NCBI GenBank assembly: GCA_964473735.1
Contig: CAYYQD010000035.1
Span: 1 to 15,422 of the forward strand
Source: JAADCS01 sp964473735
GTDB lineage: Bacteria > Hydrothermota > Hydrothermia > LBFQ01
Length of the DNA: 15,422 nt
Reading direction: 5' to 3'
In this document: piece by piece, positions 7,232 to 14,715 of the stretch
Numbering within the stretch: the stretch's first letter is position 1
Layout: every line of letters starts with the position of its first letter
The notes under the pieces: model-generated
Told to the model about the DNA's origin: nothing
The model's database searches: none
What the model saw: the letters and a program-made list of their open reading frames with translations, nothing else
Made by a program: the position numbers and the translations under genes

Positions 7232-10012
7232 TCAGCGCACTATGAACTTGGTAAAGGTGGTGCGGTATCCGGTGCTTACCCTCAGGACGTATACTCCGGC
7301 CGGGAGATATCCCGTCTTGAGGGAGACCTGCCCGCTGGATATACCGGAGAAGAGTCGGCTGATCAGCTTGCCGTTCGGAGAGAAGAGATCCACCTTCAGG
7401 GGGGCGTCCGCGGGAGATATAACGTCTATCACCGCACCTTTGGACGTGGGGTTGATGCGCACCCTCGGAGGTACGACCTTGGCGAGGGCCTCCCTGACCT
7501 CCGTGGAGCCGGAATAACCGACCAGGGCGAAGGTCACCGTCTGGGTGTCCCCGGGGGCAAGGGTGAAGGGACCGGCCGAAGCCACCACGGACCAGTCGGC
7601 GGCGGAAGTACCGGTCTGGTGGAGGGTACCGTTGAGGAACTTCCACTTCACGGAGTCGGGTGTTCCGCCATATACGTAGGTGTTGTTGTCTATGGCGCTG
7701 AGGTTCGCCGGGGTGGCGGGGTCCACTAAGGCGACACCCGCACCGTAGGTGTGGGAGGGGTCGTACTCGTATATGAGGTTAAAGGAGGAATCTACGCCGA
7801 CGTAATCGTCGTTGTAGTCGCTGGCCAGGATATCAAAGTCCGCAAACACACCGATGTAAAGGTTGCTCACGGTTGAGGAGCCCTCGTTTATGAGCCTGTA
7901 CCGGAGGAAGACCCAGTTGGGACGTAGAGAATCGTAAGCGTAAGCCTCAAGGTCCAGCCTTATACCCTTCGGGGAGGGGTGGGAGGCATCGCTCCAGCCA
8001 CCGGCACCGTTCTGGTCCCCGTACAGAGGGGTGGCCCGCATGGTACCGCCCCAGTACCGGGAGAGGTCCCCACCGTCGTACCAGGAGTCCGGCACGTAGG
8101 TGGAGGAGTTTCCAAAGGCCACGCCACCGTAGTAGAGCATGTTGCTGCCCGTCTCCGGATAGACGAAACCTACCCCGCTGTTCTGACTGGGGGAGTCCCA
8201 ACCTATCCCGCCGGTCGCTATGCTTATGCTCAGCGTAGCGCTCCCCGTATCTATGGTGATCATATCCACGGGTGTTCCTATGGTCAGGTTAAAGCGTATG
8301 GTATCCACGTAGCCCCCGCTGTTGGCCGTTACGTACATCTCAAACGGGACGCTCATGCCCACCAGGGCCGTCGGGCTAACCTGCACGGTGAAGGGGTCGG
8401 AGGAGTTATCAACCGTTGAGGAGACGGCGATGTTACCGTAGAAGGAGGAGTTGTCCGTTATGGTGACGAAGGAGGAGGAGGTTGAGAGGGTGGCGGAGGT
8501 GTTGTTGGCGTCAGCACCGCCGGTGTTCTGCAGGGCCACTATTATATTCACCGTCTCGCCGGGGTCCATTATGCCGTTGTTATTGCCGGAGGCGTCGTCC
8601 ACGGTTATACTGTTGGCCGACAGGTAAGGGTCGGTGGTGGAGGGTACGTGCTGTATGGCGTTCCATACGTTCAACCTTCCCCAACCGCAGTTGTTGTTGG
8701 GAGTTGAGGTGCAGTCTCCGTAGTGGTCGGAGTAGTCCAGAAGCAGGTTATAGACGGTCGTGAAGTCAAGGGAGGGGTTCCTCTGGAAGAGGAGGGCGAT
8801 GGCGCCGGTCACGTGGGGTGAGGCCATGGACGTACCGTCCATAGTCGTGTAGCTGGAGGAACCGTACGAGGAGTACACGCTGACTCCGGGAGCGCTTATG
8901 TTGGGCTTTATGTAGTTCCAGTCGCTCCGGGGCCAGTAGGTGGGGTCGTTCCACGGACTGCTGCTGGGGGCCGGACCGCGGGAGGAGAAGCTGGCCACGT
9001 TATCGCTGTTGTCGGTGGCACCCACGCCTATCACCGTCGGGAAGTTCCCCGGCGTCCCGGCCGTGCTGCTACCGGGACCGCTGTTCCCTATGGAGAAGAC
9101 GGGGATTATGTTCGCGGAGCGCCACGCGAGTACGTCGCTCCAGTACTCCGTGTTGGTCGTCGCCGTACTACCCCACGAGTTGTTAACTGCCACTATGTTG
9201 TAGCCACTATCCACCTTCCAGCTGGTTATCATCTGGAAACCGTCGTGTATGGTAGAGGTGTAAGTGTTGCAGGAGCTCGTACCGAATATACGGACCATGG
9301 CTATGTGGGCACCGGGGGCCACACCTATGTCGTTGGAGAAAGGTCCGGTACCGTCGCCACCTAATATGGTTCCGGTGGTGTGGGTGCCGTGATAGTAGCA
9401 TCCCGAATCGTCCGTGGGTGTGGGGGAGCCAGTACGCGGGTCGTACCAGTGGACCACCTTACCGTTCAGGGCGGGGTGGCTCGCCATAACTCCACTGTCC
9501 ATGGAGCCCACCAGTACGCCGCTACCGTCTATGCCTAAGTTTATCCAGACGGAGTCGGCCATTATCTTGCGCACCCCCCATGCGACGGCGTCGGGCGTTA
9601 TATCGGACGGATCCTTGGGTGGCCGGGCCAGAGGGCGCAGGTAGATGACCTTATCCTCCACTATACGGTCTATATCCGGGTCGGACGCTATAGCCCTTAT
9701 CTGCTCCGGGGTGGCCTCAAAGGCTATCATGTTCTGGATCCAGAAGCGCTTGTAGCTGCTTATCCCTAAGGCCTCAAGGCGTGCTACTACGGGCTGCTGG
9801 GTCCTGTTGGCCAGGTCCTTTACGCTCTGGAAGAAGGACCTTACCACCTGCGGCGTTCTCCGGGCCTTGGTGGAGTACATCCTCATAAAGCCTTCGTAGT
9901 CAGGCTGCTCCTTCAGATATACGATTACCTTGAACTTCTGACCGGGAGCAGCCTTCTGCAGTTTGGCCTCCAATTGCGGCTCTATCAGGGCCGCGCTCAA
10001 AAACATCAACAT
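7232..10012 (-). CDS. Secreted subtilisin-like serine protease (S8) with C-terminal sorting domain
   Basis: 926 residues. An inhibitor I9-like propeptide (about 25-125, with KVIVYLKEQPD) precedes the S8 catalytic domain (about 145-455). The triad is D172 in VGSMDSGV, H208 in YHGTHTTGT and S395 in DGTSMASPHVTGA, with oxyanion-hole N310 in SIGNSG. All key residues are present, so it should be active. Beta-sandwich domains follow (about 460-850, with a CARDB-like GETVNIIVALQNTGGA region). The last 70 or so residues (DLFSPNGKLISR, LPAGVYVLRV, TKFIVR) form a Por/T9SS type-A sorting domain. It is likely exported, secreted to the surface and used to degrade proteins. The open frame extends 107 codons upstream into the region opposite fmt, but a TATAAT box 9 nt before ATG 10012 fixes that start. 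The resulting N-terminus, MLMFLSAALIEPQ, is an unusually short signal-like segment. Confidence 0.92.
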   Translation of the reverse strand: MLMFLSAALIEPQLEAKLQKAAPGQKFKVIVYLKEQPDYEGFMRMYSTKARRTPQVVRSFFQSVKDLANRTQQPVVARLEALGISSYKRFWIQNMIAFEATPEQIRAIASDPDIDRIVEDKVIYLRPLARPPKDPSDITPDAVAWGVRKIMADSVWINLGIDGSGVLVGSMDSGVMASHPALNGKVVHWYDPRTGSPTPTDDSGCYYHGTHTTGTILGGDGTGPFSNDIGVAPGAHIAMVRIFGTSSCNTYTSTIHDGFQMITSWKVDSGYNIVAVNNSWGSTATTNTEYWSDVLAWRSANIIPVFSIGNSGPGSSTAGTPGNFPTVIGVGATDNSDNVASFSSRGPAPSSSPWNDPTYWPRSDWNYIKPNISAPGVSVYSSYGSSSYTTMDGTSMASPHVTGAIALLFQRNPSLDFTTVYNLLLDYSDHYGDCTSTPNNNCGWGRLNVWNAIQHVPSTTDPYLSANSITVDDASGNNNGIMDPGETVNIIVALQNTGGADANNTSATLSTSSSFVTITDNSSFYGNIAVSSTVDNSSDPFTVQVSPTALVGMSVPFEMYVTANSGGYVDTIRFNLTIGTPVDMITIDTGSATLSISIATGGIGWDSPSQNSGVGFVYPETGSNMLYYGGVAFGNSSTYVPDSWYDGGDLSRYWGGTMRATPLYGDQNGAGGWSDASHPSPKGIRLDLEAYAYDSLRPNWVFLRYRLINEGSSTVSNLYIGVFADFDILASDYNDDYVGVDSSFNLIYEYDPSHTYGAGVALVDPATPANLSAIDNNTYVYGGTPDSVKWKFLNGTLHQTGTSAADWSVVASAGPFTLAPGDTQTVTFALVGYSGSTEVREALAKVVPPRVRINPTSKGAVIDVISPADAPLKVDLFSPNGKLISRLFSGISSGQVSLKTGYLPAGVYVLRVSTGYRTTFTKFIVR

Positions 10013-10021
10013 GGTGCCAGT

Positions 10022-10027
10022 ATTATA
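10022..10027 (-). promoter_or_regulatory. -10 box of leaderless promoter, protease
   Basis: Minus-strand TATAAT ends 9 nt before ATG 10012. It is divergent from the fmt -10 box, with 48 bp between the hexamers. No Shine-Dalgarno sequence (gap ACTGGCACC). Confidence 0.75.
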
Positions 10028-10075
10028 CGGGTAGCACTCCCTCCCCTTCTGACCTCTTGCAAGCGGCTGCGGGTT

Positions 10076-10081
10076 TAGAAT
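10076..10081 (+). promoter_or_regulatory. -10 box of leaderless promoter, fmt
   Basis: TAGAAT, preceded by GGGTT, ends 10 nt before ATG 10092. The gap CCGTCCCTCT contains no Shine-Dalgarno sequence. Confidence 0.65.
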
Positions 10082-10091
10082 CCGTCCCTCT

Positions 10092-11018
10092 ATGCGATAC
10101 GCCTTCTTCGGGAGCGGGGAGTTTGCCCGACTGGTCCTCGCGGAGCTCCTCGGATTTGAGCCGCCGGTCCTTACGGTTAGCCGCCCGGATAAGCCTAAAG
10201 GGAGAAAACGTAAACTCGCCCCCACGCCGGTAAAGGAGTTCGCCCTGAAGGTGGGCCTTAGGGTTGAGACACCGGAGAACCCTAACGATAGGGCGTTCGT
10301 GGGGATCCTGCGGGATACTGAAATAGACTTCATATTTTTGGCAGATTACGGTAAAATCCTTGGCAGGGAGCTGCTAAAGGTCCCAAAGGTAGCCCCCCTG
10401 TGTGCCCATCCGTCGTTGCTGCCGAAGTACAGAGGAGCCTCCCCGATAGAGAGGGCCTTCTTCAACTGCGAGGAGATAAGCGGCGTAACGGTCTTCGTTA
10501 TGAACGAGAGGATAGACGAGGGGGGTATAGTCCTCCGTGAGAGCTTCGTACTGGATCCGTGCCACAGGACCAGAGGTGAGGTACTGCCGGAGTTCGCTCG
10601 TCTCGGGGCCCGACTCCTGTACGAGGGGGCCCGTCTTCTGTCCGAAGGGAAGGTTAGACCGGTCCCACAGGAGGGAGAGGTTTCGTACGCCCCGAAGGTA
10701 CGACCGGAGGAGGAGATAGTGAGGCCGGAGGAGGGGGTAAGGGCAACCGTAGGCAGGATAAACGGACTCTCCCCCACCCCCGGAGCCCGCTTCGTCTGGA
10801 GGAGGCAAGGCAGGGATATGGTCGTTAAGCTCCTCAAGGCCGAGCCGTACCCCGTCCCTCTCCCCGTCCCCGTTGGAGATTTCCTATACCTCAAGGAGGA
10901 GGACGCCCTGCTGTTAGGATGCCCGGACGGAGCGGTGCGGGTCCACCTCCTCAAAGTCGCAGGGAAGCCGAGGGAGCTATCGGCTAAGGAGTTTGCGAAC
11001 GGATACCTGAGAAAATGA
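10092..11018 (+). CDS. fmt: Methionyl-tRNA formyltransferase
   Basis: 308 residues, normal for Fmt. The N-terminal Rossmann-type formyltransferase domain has the Fmt-specific loop SRPDKPKGRKRKLAPTPVK (30-48). The active-site segment AHPSLLPKYRGASPIERA (105-122) holds catalytic H106, and ERIDEGGIV holds D142. The C-terminal tRNA-binding domain runs from about 205 (GRINGLSPTPGARF) to the ELSAKEFANGYLRK end. It formylates initiator methionyl-tRNA from 10-formyltetrahydrofolate in the cytoplasm. The oddity is C104: the family consensus is N-x-H-x-S-L-L-P, and the Asn (N108 in the E. coli enzyme), part of the Asn-His-Asp active site, is Cys here. Leaderless promoter upstream; the stop overlaps the next gene as ATGA. 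Formylated initiator may matter particularly for leaderless mRNAs, but that is speculation. Confidence 0.93.
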   Translation: MRYAFFGSGEFARLVLAELLGFEPPVLTVSRPDKPKGRKRKLAPTPVKEFALKVGLRVETPENPNDRAFVGILRDTEIDFIFLADYGKILGRELLKVPKVAPLCAHPSLLPKYRGASPIERAFFNCEEISGVTVFVMNERIDEGGIVLRESFVLDPCHRTRGEVLPEFARLGARLLYEGARLLSEGKVRPVPQEGEVSYAPKVRPEEEIVRPEEGVRATVGRINGLSPTPGARFVWRRQGRDMVVKLLKAEPYPVPLPVPVGDFLYLKEEDALLLGCPDGAVRVHLLKVAGKPRELSAKEFANGYLRK

Positions 11019-11458
11019 TAGGAATACCGGGTAGAGTTAAGTACGGCCATGAGATGTTTGCCACCCTTCTGATGGTACTGTACTCCTTGAGCTTCGCCGC
11101 GGTGGATACACGCCTTCTATCCGTAGCCCTCGTACTCGCTGGCATTTCCGTTCTTTTCTTCCCCATATACGTGGCCGTATCCGCCTTCCTCCGTAAAGGA
11201 CCGATAGAGCAGAACTTACTCTTACCCTTTGACATAGCTCTGGTCGTGGCGGCCCTGACCAACGTCGTAAGTTTCGGTAGCCCCGCCTTCTTCGCCATAA
11301 TGTTCATAGCCCAGATGTTCATACTATCCGTGGGATTCTTCTGGAGTGCGTACGAGTTCGCCCGGGAGGGCAGACTGATGCAGTTTTTCCTCTCCTTCGG
11401 CCTGTGGTCCGTAGTGGTCGTGGGTGTCAATGCCCTCATGTACCCCGTACGGTCGTAA
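11015..11458 (+). CDS. Small multi-pass membrane protein, unknown function
   Basis: 147 residues with about five hydrophobic stretches (roughly 14-30, 35-58, 70-87, 90-113, 121-142) separated by short polar turns; charged residues cluster at 59-66 (LRKGPIEQ) and 112-120 (AYEFAREGR). I do not recognise a family. The ATG overlaps the fmt stop codon in an ATGA, so it is co-transcribed and probably translationally coupled to fmt. Codon use is like its neighbours, so a real gene is likely. No catalytic or binding motif is visible. Confidence 0.75.
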   Translation: MIGIPGRVKYGHEMFATLLMVLYSLSFAAVDTRLLSVALVLAGISVLFFPIYVAVSAFLRKGPIEQNLLLPFDIALVVAALTNVVSFGSPAFFAIMFIAQMFILSVGFFWSAYEFAREGRLMQFFLSFGLWSVVVVGVNALMYPVRS

Positions 11459-11466
11459 GTCCGTTT

Positions 11467-11472
11467 TAAAAT
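11467..11472 (+). promoter_or_regulatory. -10 box of leaderless promoter, lptC-like gene
   Basis: TAAAAT (preceded by CGTTT) ends 6 nt before the TTG start at 11479. The gap TCCCCC is an anti-purine tract with no Shine-Dalgarno sequence. It lies 8 nt after the preceding gene's stop. Confidence 0.7.
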
Positions 11473-11478
11473 TCCCCC

Positions 11479-11985
11479 TTGCGCCGTTTTATAGTTCTGG
11501 TCTTACTGCTCGTCGGATGTGGGAAGAGGGAACCGGAGGGAGGCCCTACAGTTGAGCCGGGGGCCGACTCCGTCAAGGTGGTGGCAACGAAGAGGGGACA
11601 CAAGCTCTGGCTAATGAAGGCCGTAAAGGTAAAGGAGAGAGGGGACACCCTGATAGGCTTAGGGGTGAGTATAAGGTTCTACAAGGGTGGAAAGGTGTCC
11701 TCCGTCTTGACGGCGGACTCCGGGAAGTACGATCAGGCCTCCGGTAATATGGGAGCCTTCGGGAGAGTGCATCTGATATCCTCGGACAGTACGGAGATGT
11801 GGAGCCGCAGCCTTTACTGGGACGAGAAGAGGAGGATAATATGGACGGACGACTCCGTAAAGATACACGACCGCAGGAGGGACAGGGTGCTGTACGCCAA
11901 GGGTATGGAAACCGACGCGTCCGTATCCTACATAAAGTTCAAGTCTCCAGTCAGAGGTGAGGGGAAGGAGGATGTTGAGAGGTAG
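11479..11985 (+). CDS. lptC: LptC-like LPS-export lipoprotein
   Basis: 168 residues. A short signal ends in a lipobox, LVGC, with lipidation Cys at residue 14 (MRRFIVLVLLLVGCG). The rest matches the LptC/OstA-like beta-jellyroll: RFYKGGKVSSVLTADSGKYD (66-85), then SGNMGAFGRVHLISSD, MWSRSLYWDEKRRIIWTDD, and a late VLYAKGMETD followed by SVSYIKFKSPVRG. LptC passes lipopolysaccharide from the LptB2FG inner-membrane ABC complex to LptA in the periplasm. A Cys-anchored form is known in several non-proteobacterial lineages. TTG 11479 is the only reasonable start, because the next in-frame ATG lies inside the folded domain. A TTG start with a leaderless promoter is unusual. lptA, lptB and lptFG are not in the window. 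Confidence 0.8.
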   Translation: MRRFIVLVLLLVGCGKREPEGGPTVEPGADSVKVVATKRGHKLWLMKAVKVKERGDTLIGLGVSIRFYKGGKVSSVLTADSGKYDQASGNMGAFGRVHLISSDSTEMWSRSLYWDEKRRIIWTDDSVKIHDRRRDRVLYAKGMETDASVSYIKFKSPVRGEGKEDVER

Positions 11986-11997
11986 CGACTCCGCCCT

Positions 11998-12003
11998 TAG
12001 AAT
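11998..12003 (+). promoter_or_regulatory. -10 box of leaderless promoter, 812-residue secreted protein
   Basis: TAGAAT ends 8 nt before ATG 12012, 12 nt after the lptC-like stop codon. The gap TTTGTAGC has no Shine-Dalgarno sequence. Confidence 0.7.
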
Positions 12004-12011
12004 TTTGTAGC

Positions 12012-14450
12012 ATGCCCCTTTTCACGTGGATGCTCCTGCTCAACGGAGGGTTTGAGGACGGCCTAACGGGATGGTACGTGGGAAACGGTGGTGGTAGCAG
12101 CACGTGGGGCATCCAATCCTACGGTTCCCTCGGGTACGAGCCGGAAGGGAGTGGGAGCGAGTACGCCGTGTGCTACGCCGTCGGCGATGAGGCTTACAGG
12201 GACACCTTAGTATCCCCCGCCGTGCCGACCGGTGGGTACGACAGCCTTAAGCTCACCTTCACCTACGCCTTTAACCGGAAGAGTTACATCTCATCGGACT
12301 ACGGCAAGGTGCTGGTAAGGTACCACGACGGCTCCTCCTGGGGGGCGTGGTACGAGGTCAAAACTTACTCCACGACCCTAAAGGGTACGGACACAGTCGT
12401 ACTGTCCCCCGGGTACGACAGCGTTCAGGTGGCCTTCGCTTACGTATCGGACGAGGGGGCGTACTGGTTCGCCGTAGACGACGTGCGCATCTTAGGTCTC
12501 GGACTGTTGCCCCACGACGTTGAGGCCACGGCCATACTCGTACCCGAAGATCTACACTACAGGGGAGAGTACATAAGCCCTCTGGTACAGGTCAGCAACA
12601 GGGGGACGACGGACGTCAGCGTTTCCGTTTCCCTGTACATCCTCCATTCCGGAGATACGCTCTACCGCGGGTACGACTCCTTTATAACATCGGCAGGTGA
12701 AACGTACGAGGTCCCCTTCGGATGGTTCGTGCCGGAGAGTCTGGGAACCTACGAGGCCGTTCTGGTGGTAAACGGGGGCACGGACGACTACCACGGGAAC
12801 GACACCTTGAGGAAGACCTTTAAGGTGTGGCCCTACCCGTCCGTGGTCTTCGGTATCCCCTACGCCCCACCTATCACACTGGACGGACGCGCGGACCCCG
12901 GGGAATGGACCTCCGCTTATCGCCTTGACGTCTCCAACTACTTCGGCCAGAGCTCCCCTCCCACGGACACCGGTGTAGCCGTAGCCTACCTTCAGCACGA
13001 TGGCTCCCATCTGAACCTCCTTGTGATAACGGGGGACACGACCTACGACAGTACGGACGCCCTGTACCTCTTCCTTGATGACGACGGCGACAGGACGTGG
13101 GAGAGCGGGGAAGGCCTGAACCTGATAGGGGGAAGACCCTACTCCGTTTGGGCAACCAAGGACAGCGGTCAGTCCTACGTCTTTCCGAGGAAGGATTTAG
13201 CCGTGAACGTTGCCCGGTTGGGTGATACCTTTGAGGTGTCCGTACCTATGGGTGTCGGACTCCCCCCCGACCCCGGTCGCCTGAGTACCCGGGTAGGCGA
13301 GCACTTCTCGGCCTTTCTGGCGTACAGAGACGGGAGGAGCGGTCGTTTCTTGGCGTGGTGGCCTCAGGTCGCCGATCTATCCGTAGATTCCTTAAAACCC
13401 ACCGAGACCTATCTGGTCCTGCTGCGTCCTGACCCGTGGCACGATGTGGGGGTCGGACTGCTCCCACAGGAGGGTTGCATGGCCCTAAAGGTCTGTACCA
13501 CATCCGTGGTCATATACGATAACCTATCAACGGCCATGGCCGTTGAAACCCTCGTGGTGAGCGTAACTAAGGGCGGCTCCCCCGTACTTTACGCCACCGT
13601 TCCTATAGACGCCGTATATGGCTCCGTGGATACCCTGCGGTTCCGATGGATGCCCCCGGACAGCGGTTATTACGAGGTGGCGGTCCGTCTCACTCCCAAC
13701 GGCTCCCGCGGGAACGACACAGCCCGGGCCCACGTACCCGTGGGTAAGGTCGTGCTTCCCCCGTACGTGCAGGACTTTGACGGCAGGTGGCCCCCGGTCG
13801 GCTGGAAGGTCAGCGGTAGGGGGTGGGTCCATGGGCACTATATAGGGGACGCGAGGGTATCTCCCACCTTCGGTATCTCCAACGAACACTTCGCGGAGTT
13901 CGTATCGTTTATACTCCCCTCCGGAGATTCCTCTATCCTTTACCTTCCACCCCTGCTTACCCCCTTCCCCTCCCACTTAGGCATGTACGTCTGGAACGGA
14001 CCCACGTGGTCCGGAAGAGGGAACTACGACCGCATTGACCTGTACTACAGGACGCCCGGGAACCCCGTATGGTACCCCTTAGGGAGCGTGTTCGGAGATA
14101 TACCCGCATGGTCTTACCGGACCTTCAACCTACCTCCCGCAGAGACCCTGTACGTGAAGATAGTAGCCCGAAGCGATTACGGAGATACCGACCTATCCGT
14201 AGATAACCTATCCGTACTCCCGGGCCTCGCCGTGGAAGAGGCAAAGAGAGGAGGGAGGGAATGCCGATATGACGGGAGAGGTATAGTGGCGGAGGAGGGG
14301 AGCGAGGTCACGGTGTATTCGGCGGACGGCAGGATGGTCCTGACTACAAAGGTGGGGGCGGAGGGACGGGTTAAACTACCCACAGAGGCGGGGGTGTATT
14401 TCGTTCTGTGCAACGGGGTTGTAATTAAGGCGGTTTCACCTTTAAAATAG
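12012..14450 (+). CDS. Large multi-domain secreted protein with C-terminal sorting domain
   Basis: 812 residues, all-beta in appearance. Likely order: jelly-roll/MAM-like domain (about 10-163, LNGGFEDGLTGWYVG to FAVDDVRILG); CARDB-like Ig domain (168-275, VQVSNRGTTDVSVSV and VNGGTDDYHGNDTL); a DOMON/CBM9-like domain (285-470, ITLDGRADPGEWTSAY, LYLFLDDDGDRTWESGEG); a second CARDB-like domain (478-578, NGSRGNDTA); a second jelly-roll (585-737, QDFDGRWPPVGWKV to DLSVDNLSVLPG); and a Por/T9SS-like sorting domain (740-812, VTVYSADGRMVL, EAGVYFVL). The order is roughly mirror-symmetric. Such domains bind carbohydrate or protein; no catalytic site is apparent. The N-terminus, MPLFTWMLLLNGG, offers only a 10-residue hydrophobic stretch and no basic residue. 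An in-frame TGA 34 nt or so upstream and the -10 box rule out an earlier start. Domain names are by eye. Confidence 0.82.
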   Translation: MPLFTWMLLLNGGFEDGLTGWYVGNGGGSSTWGIQSYGSLGYEPEGSGSEYAVCYAVGDEAYRDTLVSPAVPTGGYDSLKLTFTYAFNRKSYISSDYGKVLVRYHDGSSWGAWYEVKTYSTTLKGTDTVVLSPGYDSVQVAFAYVSDEGAYWFAVDDVRILGLGLLPHDVEATAILVPEDLHYRGEYISPLVQVSNRGTTDVSVSVSLYILHSGDTLYRGYDSFITSAGETYEVPFGWFVPESLGTYEAVLVVNGGTDDYHGNDTLRKTFKVWPYPSVVFGIPYAPPITLDGRADPGEWTSAYRLDVSNYFGQSSPPTDTGVAVAYLQHDGSHLNLLVITGDTTYDSTDALYLFLDDDGDRTWESGEGLNLIGGRPYSVWATKDSGQSYVFPRKDLAVNVARLGDTFEVSVPMGVGLPPDPGRLSTRVGEHFSAFLAYRDGRSGRFLAWWPQVADLSVDSLKPTETYLVLLRPDPWHDVGVGLLPQEGCMALKVCTTSVVIYDNLSTAMAVETLVVSVTKGGSPVLYATVPIDAVYGSVDTLRFRWMPPDSGYYEVAVRLTPNGSRGNDTARAHVPVGKVVLPPYVQDFDGRWPPVGWKVSGRGWVHGHYIGDARVSPTFGISNEHFAEFVSFILPSGDSSILYLPPLLTPFPSHLGMYVWNGPTWSGRGNYDRIDLYYRTPGNPVWYPLGSVFGDIPAWSYRTFNLPPAETLYVKIVARSDYGDTDLSVDNLSVLPGLAVEEAKRGGRECRYDGRGIVAEEGSEVTVYSADGRMVLTTKVGAEGRVKLPTEAGVYFVLCNGVVIKAVSPLK
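14443..14448 (+). promoter_or_regulatory. -10 box overlapping an upstream stop codon, PqqD-like gene promoter
   Basis: TAAAAT, preceded by CCTT, shares its final T with the TAG stop of the 812-residue protein gene and ends 8 nt before ATG 14457. No Shine-Dalgarno sequence (gap AGAGCCTT). Confidence 0.7.
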
Positions 14451-14456
14451 AGCCTT

Positions 14457-14714
14457 ATGAAACGTCGTGATTTTCTAAAGGCGGCCGTCGGAATGGCCAT
14501 CACCGTAGGATTGGTCGGAAAGCTCGGCGCCAGAACCGGCTCCGGCTACGTACTTAACGAGACAGCCTCCCGCGTGCTGGAGCTGAAACGGGCCGGAATG
14601 AGCGCGGGGGAGATAGCCCATGCCCTGACCGAGGAGTACGACGTAGAGTACCCCGAGGCCTACAGGGACGTTCTGGAGTTCTTAGAGGAGGCTCGCAGGC
14701 TCGGGTTAGCGTAG
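14457..14714 (+). CDS. Small protein: Tat-signal-like N-terminus plus PqqD-like domain
   Basis: 85 residues. Residues 1-26 look like a twin-arginine signal or anchor: RRDFLK at 3-8, a hydrophobic run at about 9-20, and LGAR before residue 27. Residues 30-85 match the helical part of PqqD-family proteins (LNETASRVLELKRAGMSAG, EIAHALTEEYDVEYPEA, DVLEFLEEARRLGLA). PqqD domains normally act in the cytoplasm, presenting peptides to radical-SAM or other modifying enzymes (RiPP recognition element), so an export or membrane signal is unexpected. The N-terminal beta strands that bind the leader peptide in PqqD appear replaced by the signal segment. It has its own leaderless promoter and ends 1 nt before the ABC ATPase gene, so they should form an operon. 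No peptide-maturation enzyme is visible. The role is unknown; the PqqD assignment is moderately sure. Confidence 0.7.
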   Translation: MKRRDFLKAAVGMAITVGLVGKLGARTGSGYVLNETASRVLELKRAGMSAGEIAHALTEEYDVEYPEAYRDVLEFLEEARRLGLA

Positions 14715-14715
14715 C

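Noticed and set aside
10013..10333. Upstream extension of the protease open frame by 107 codons
   Set aside because: It lies opposite fmt and its promoter, has no propeptide- or signal-like sequence, and the -10 box directly before ATG 10012 marks the start.
7232..10333. Other long open frames opposite the protease and propeller genes (for example 7979-8419 plus, 1376-1696 minus)
   Set aside because: They are shadows of strongly biased coding sequence, with low-complexity or Arg/Gly-rich translations and no promoters.
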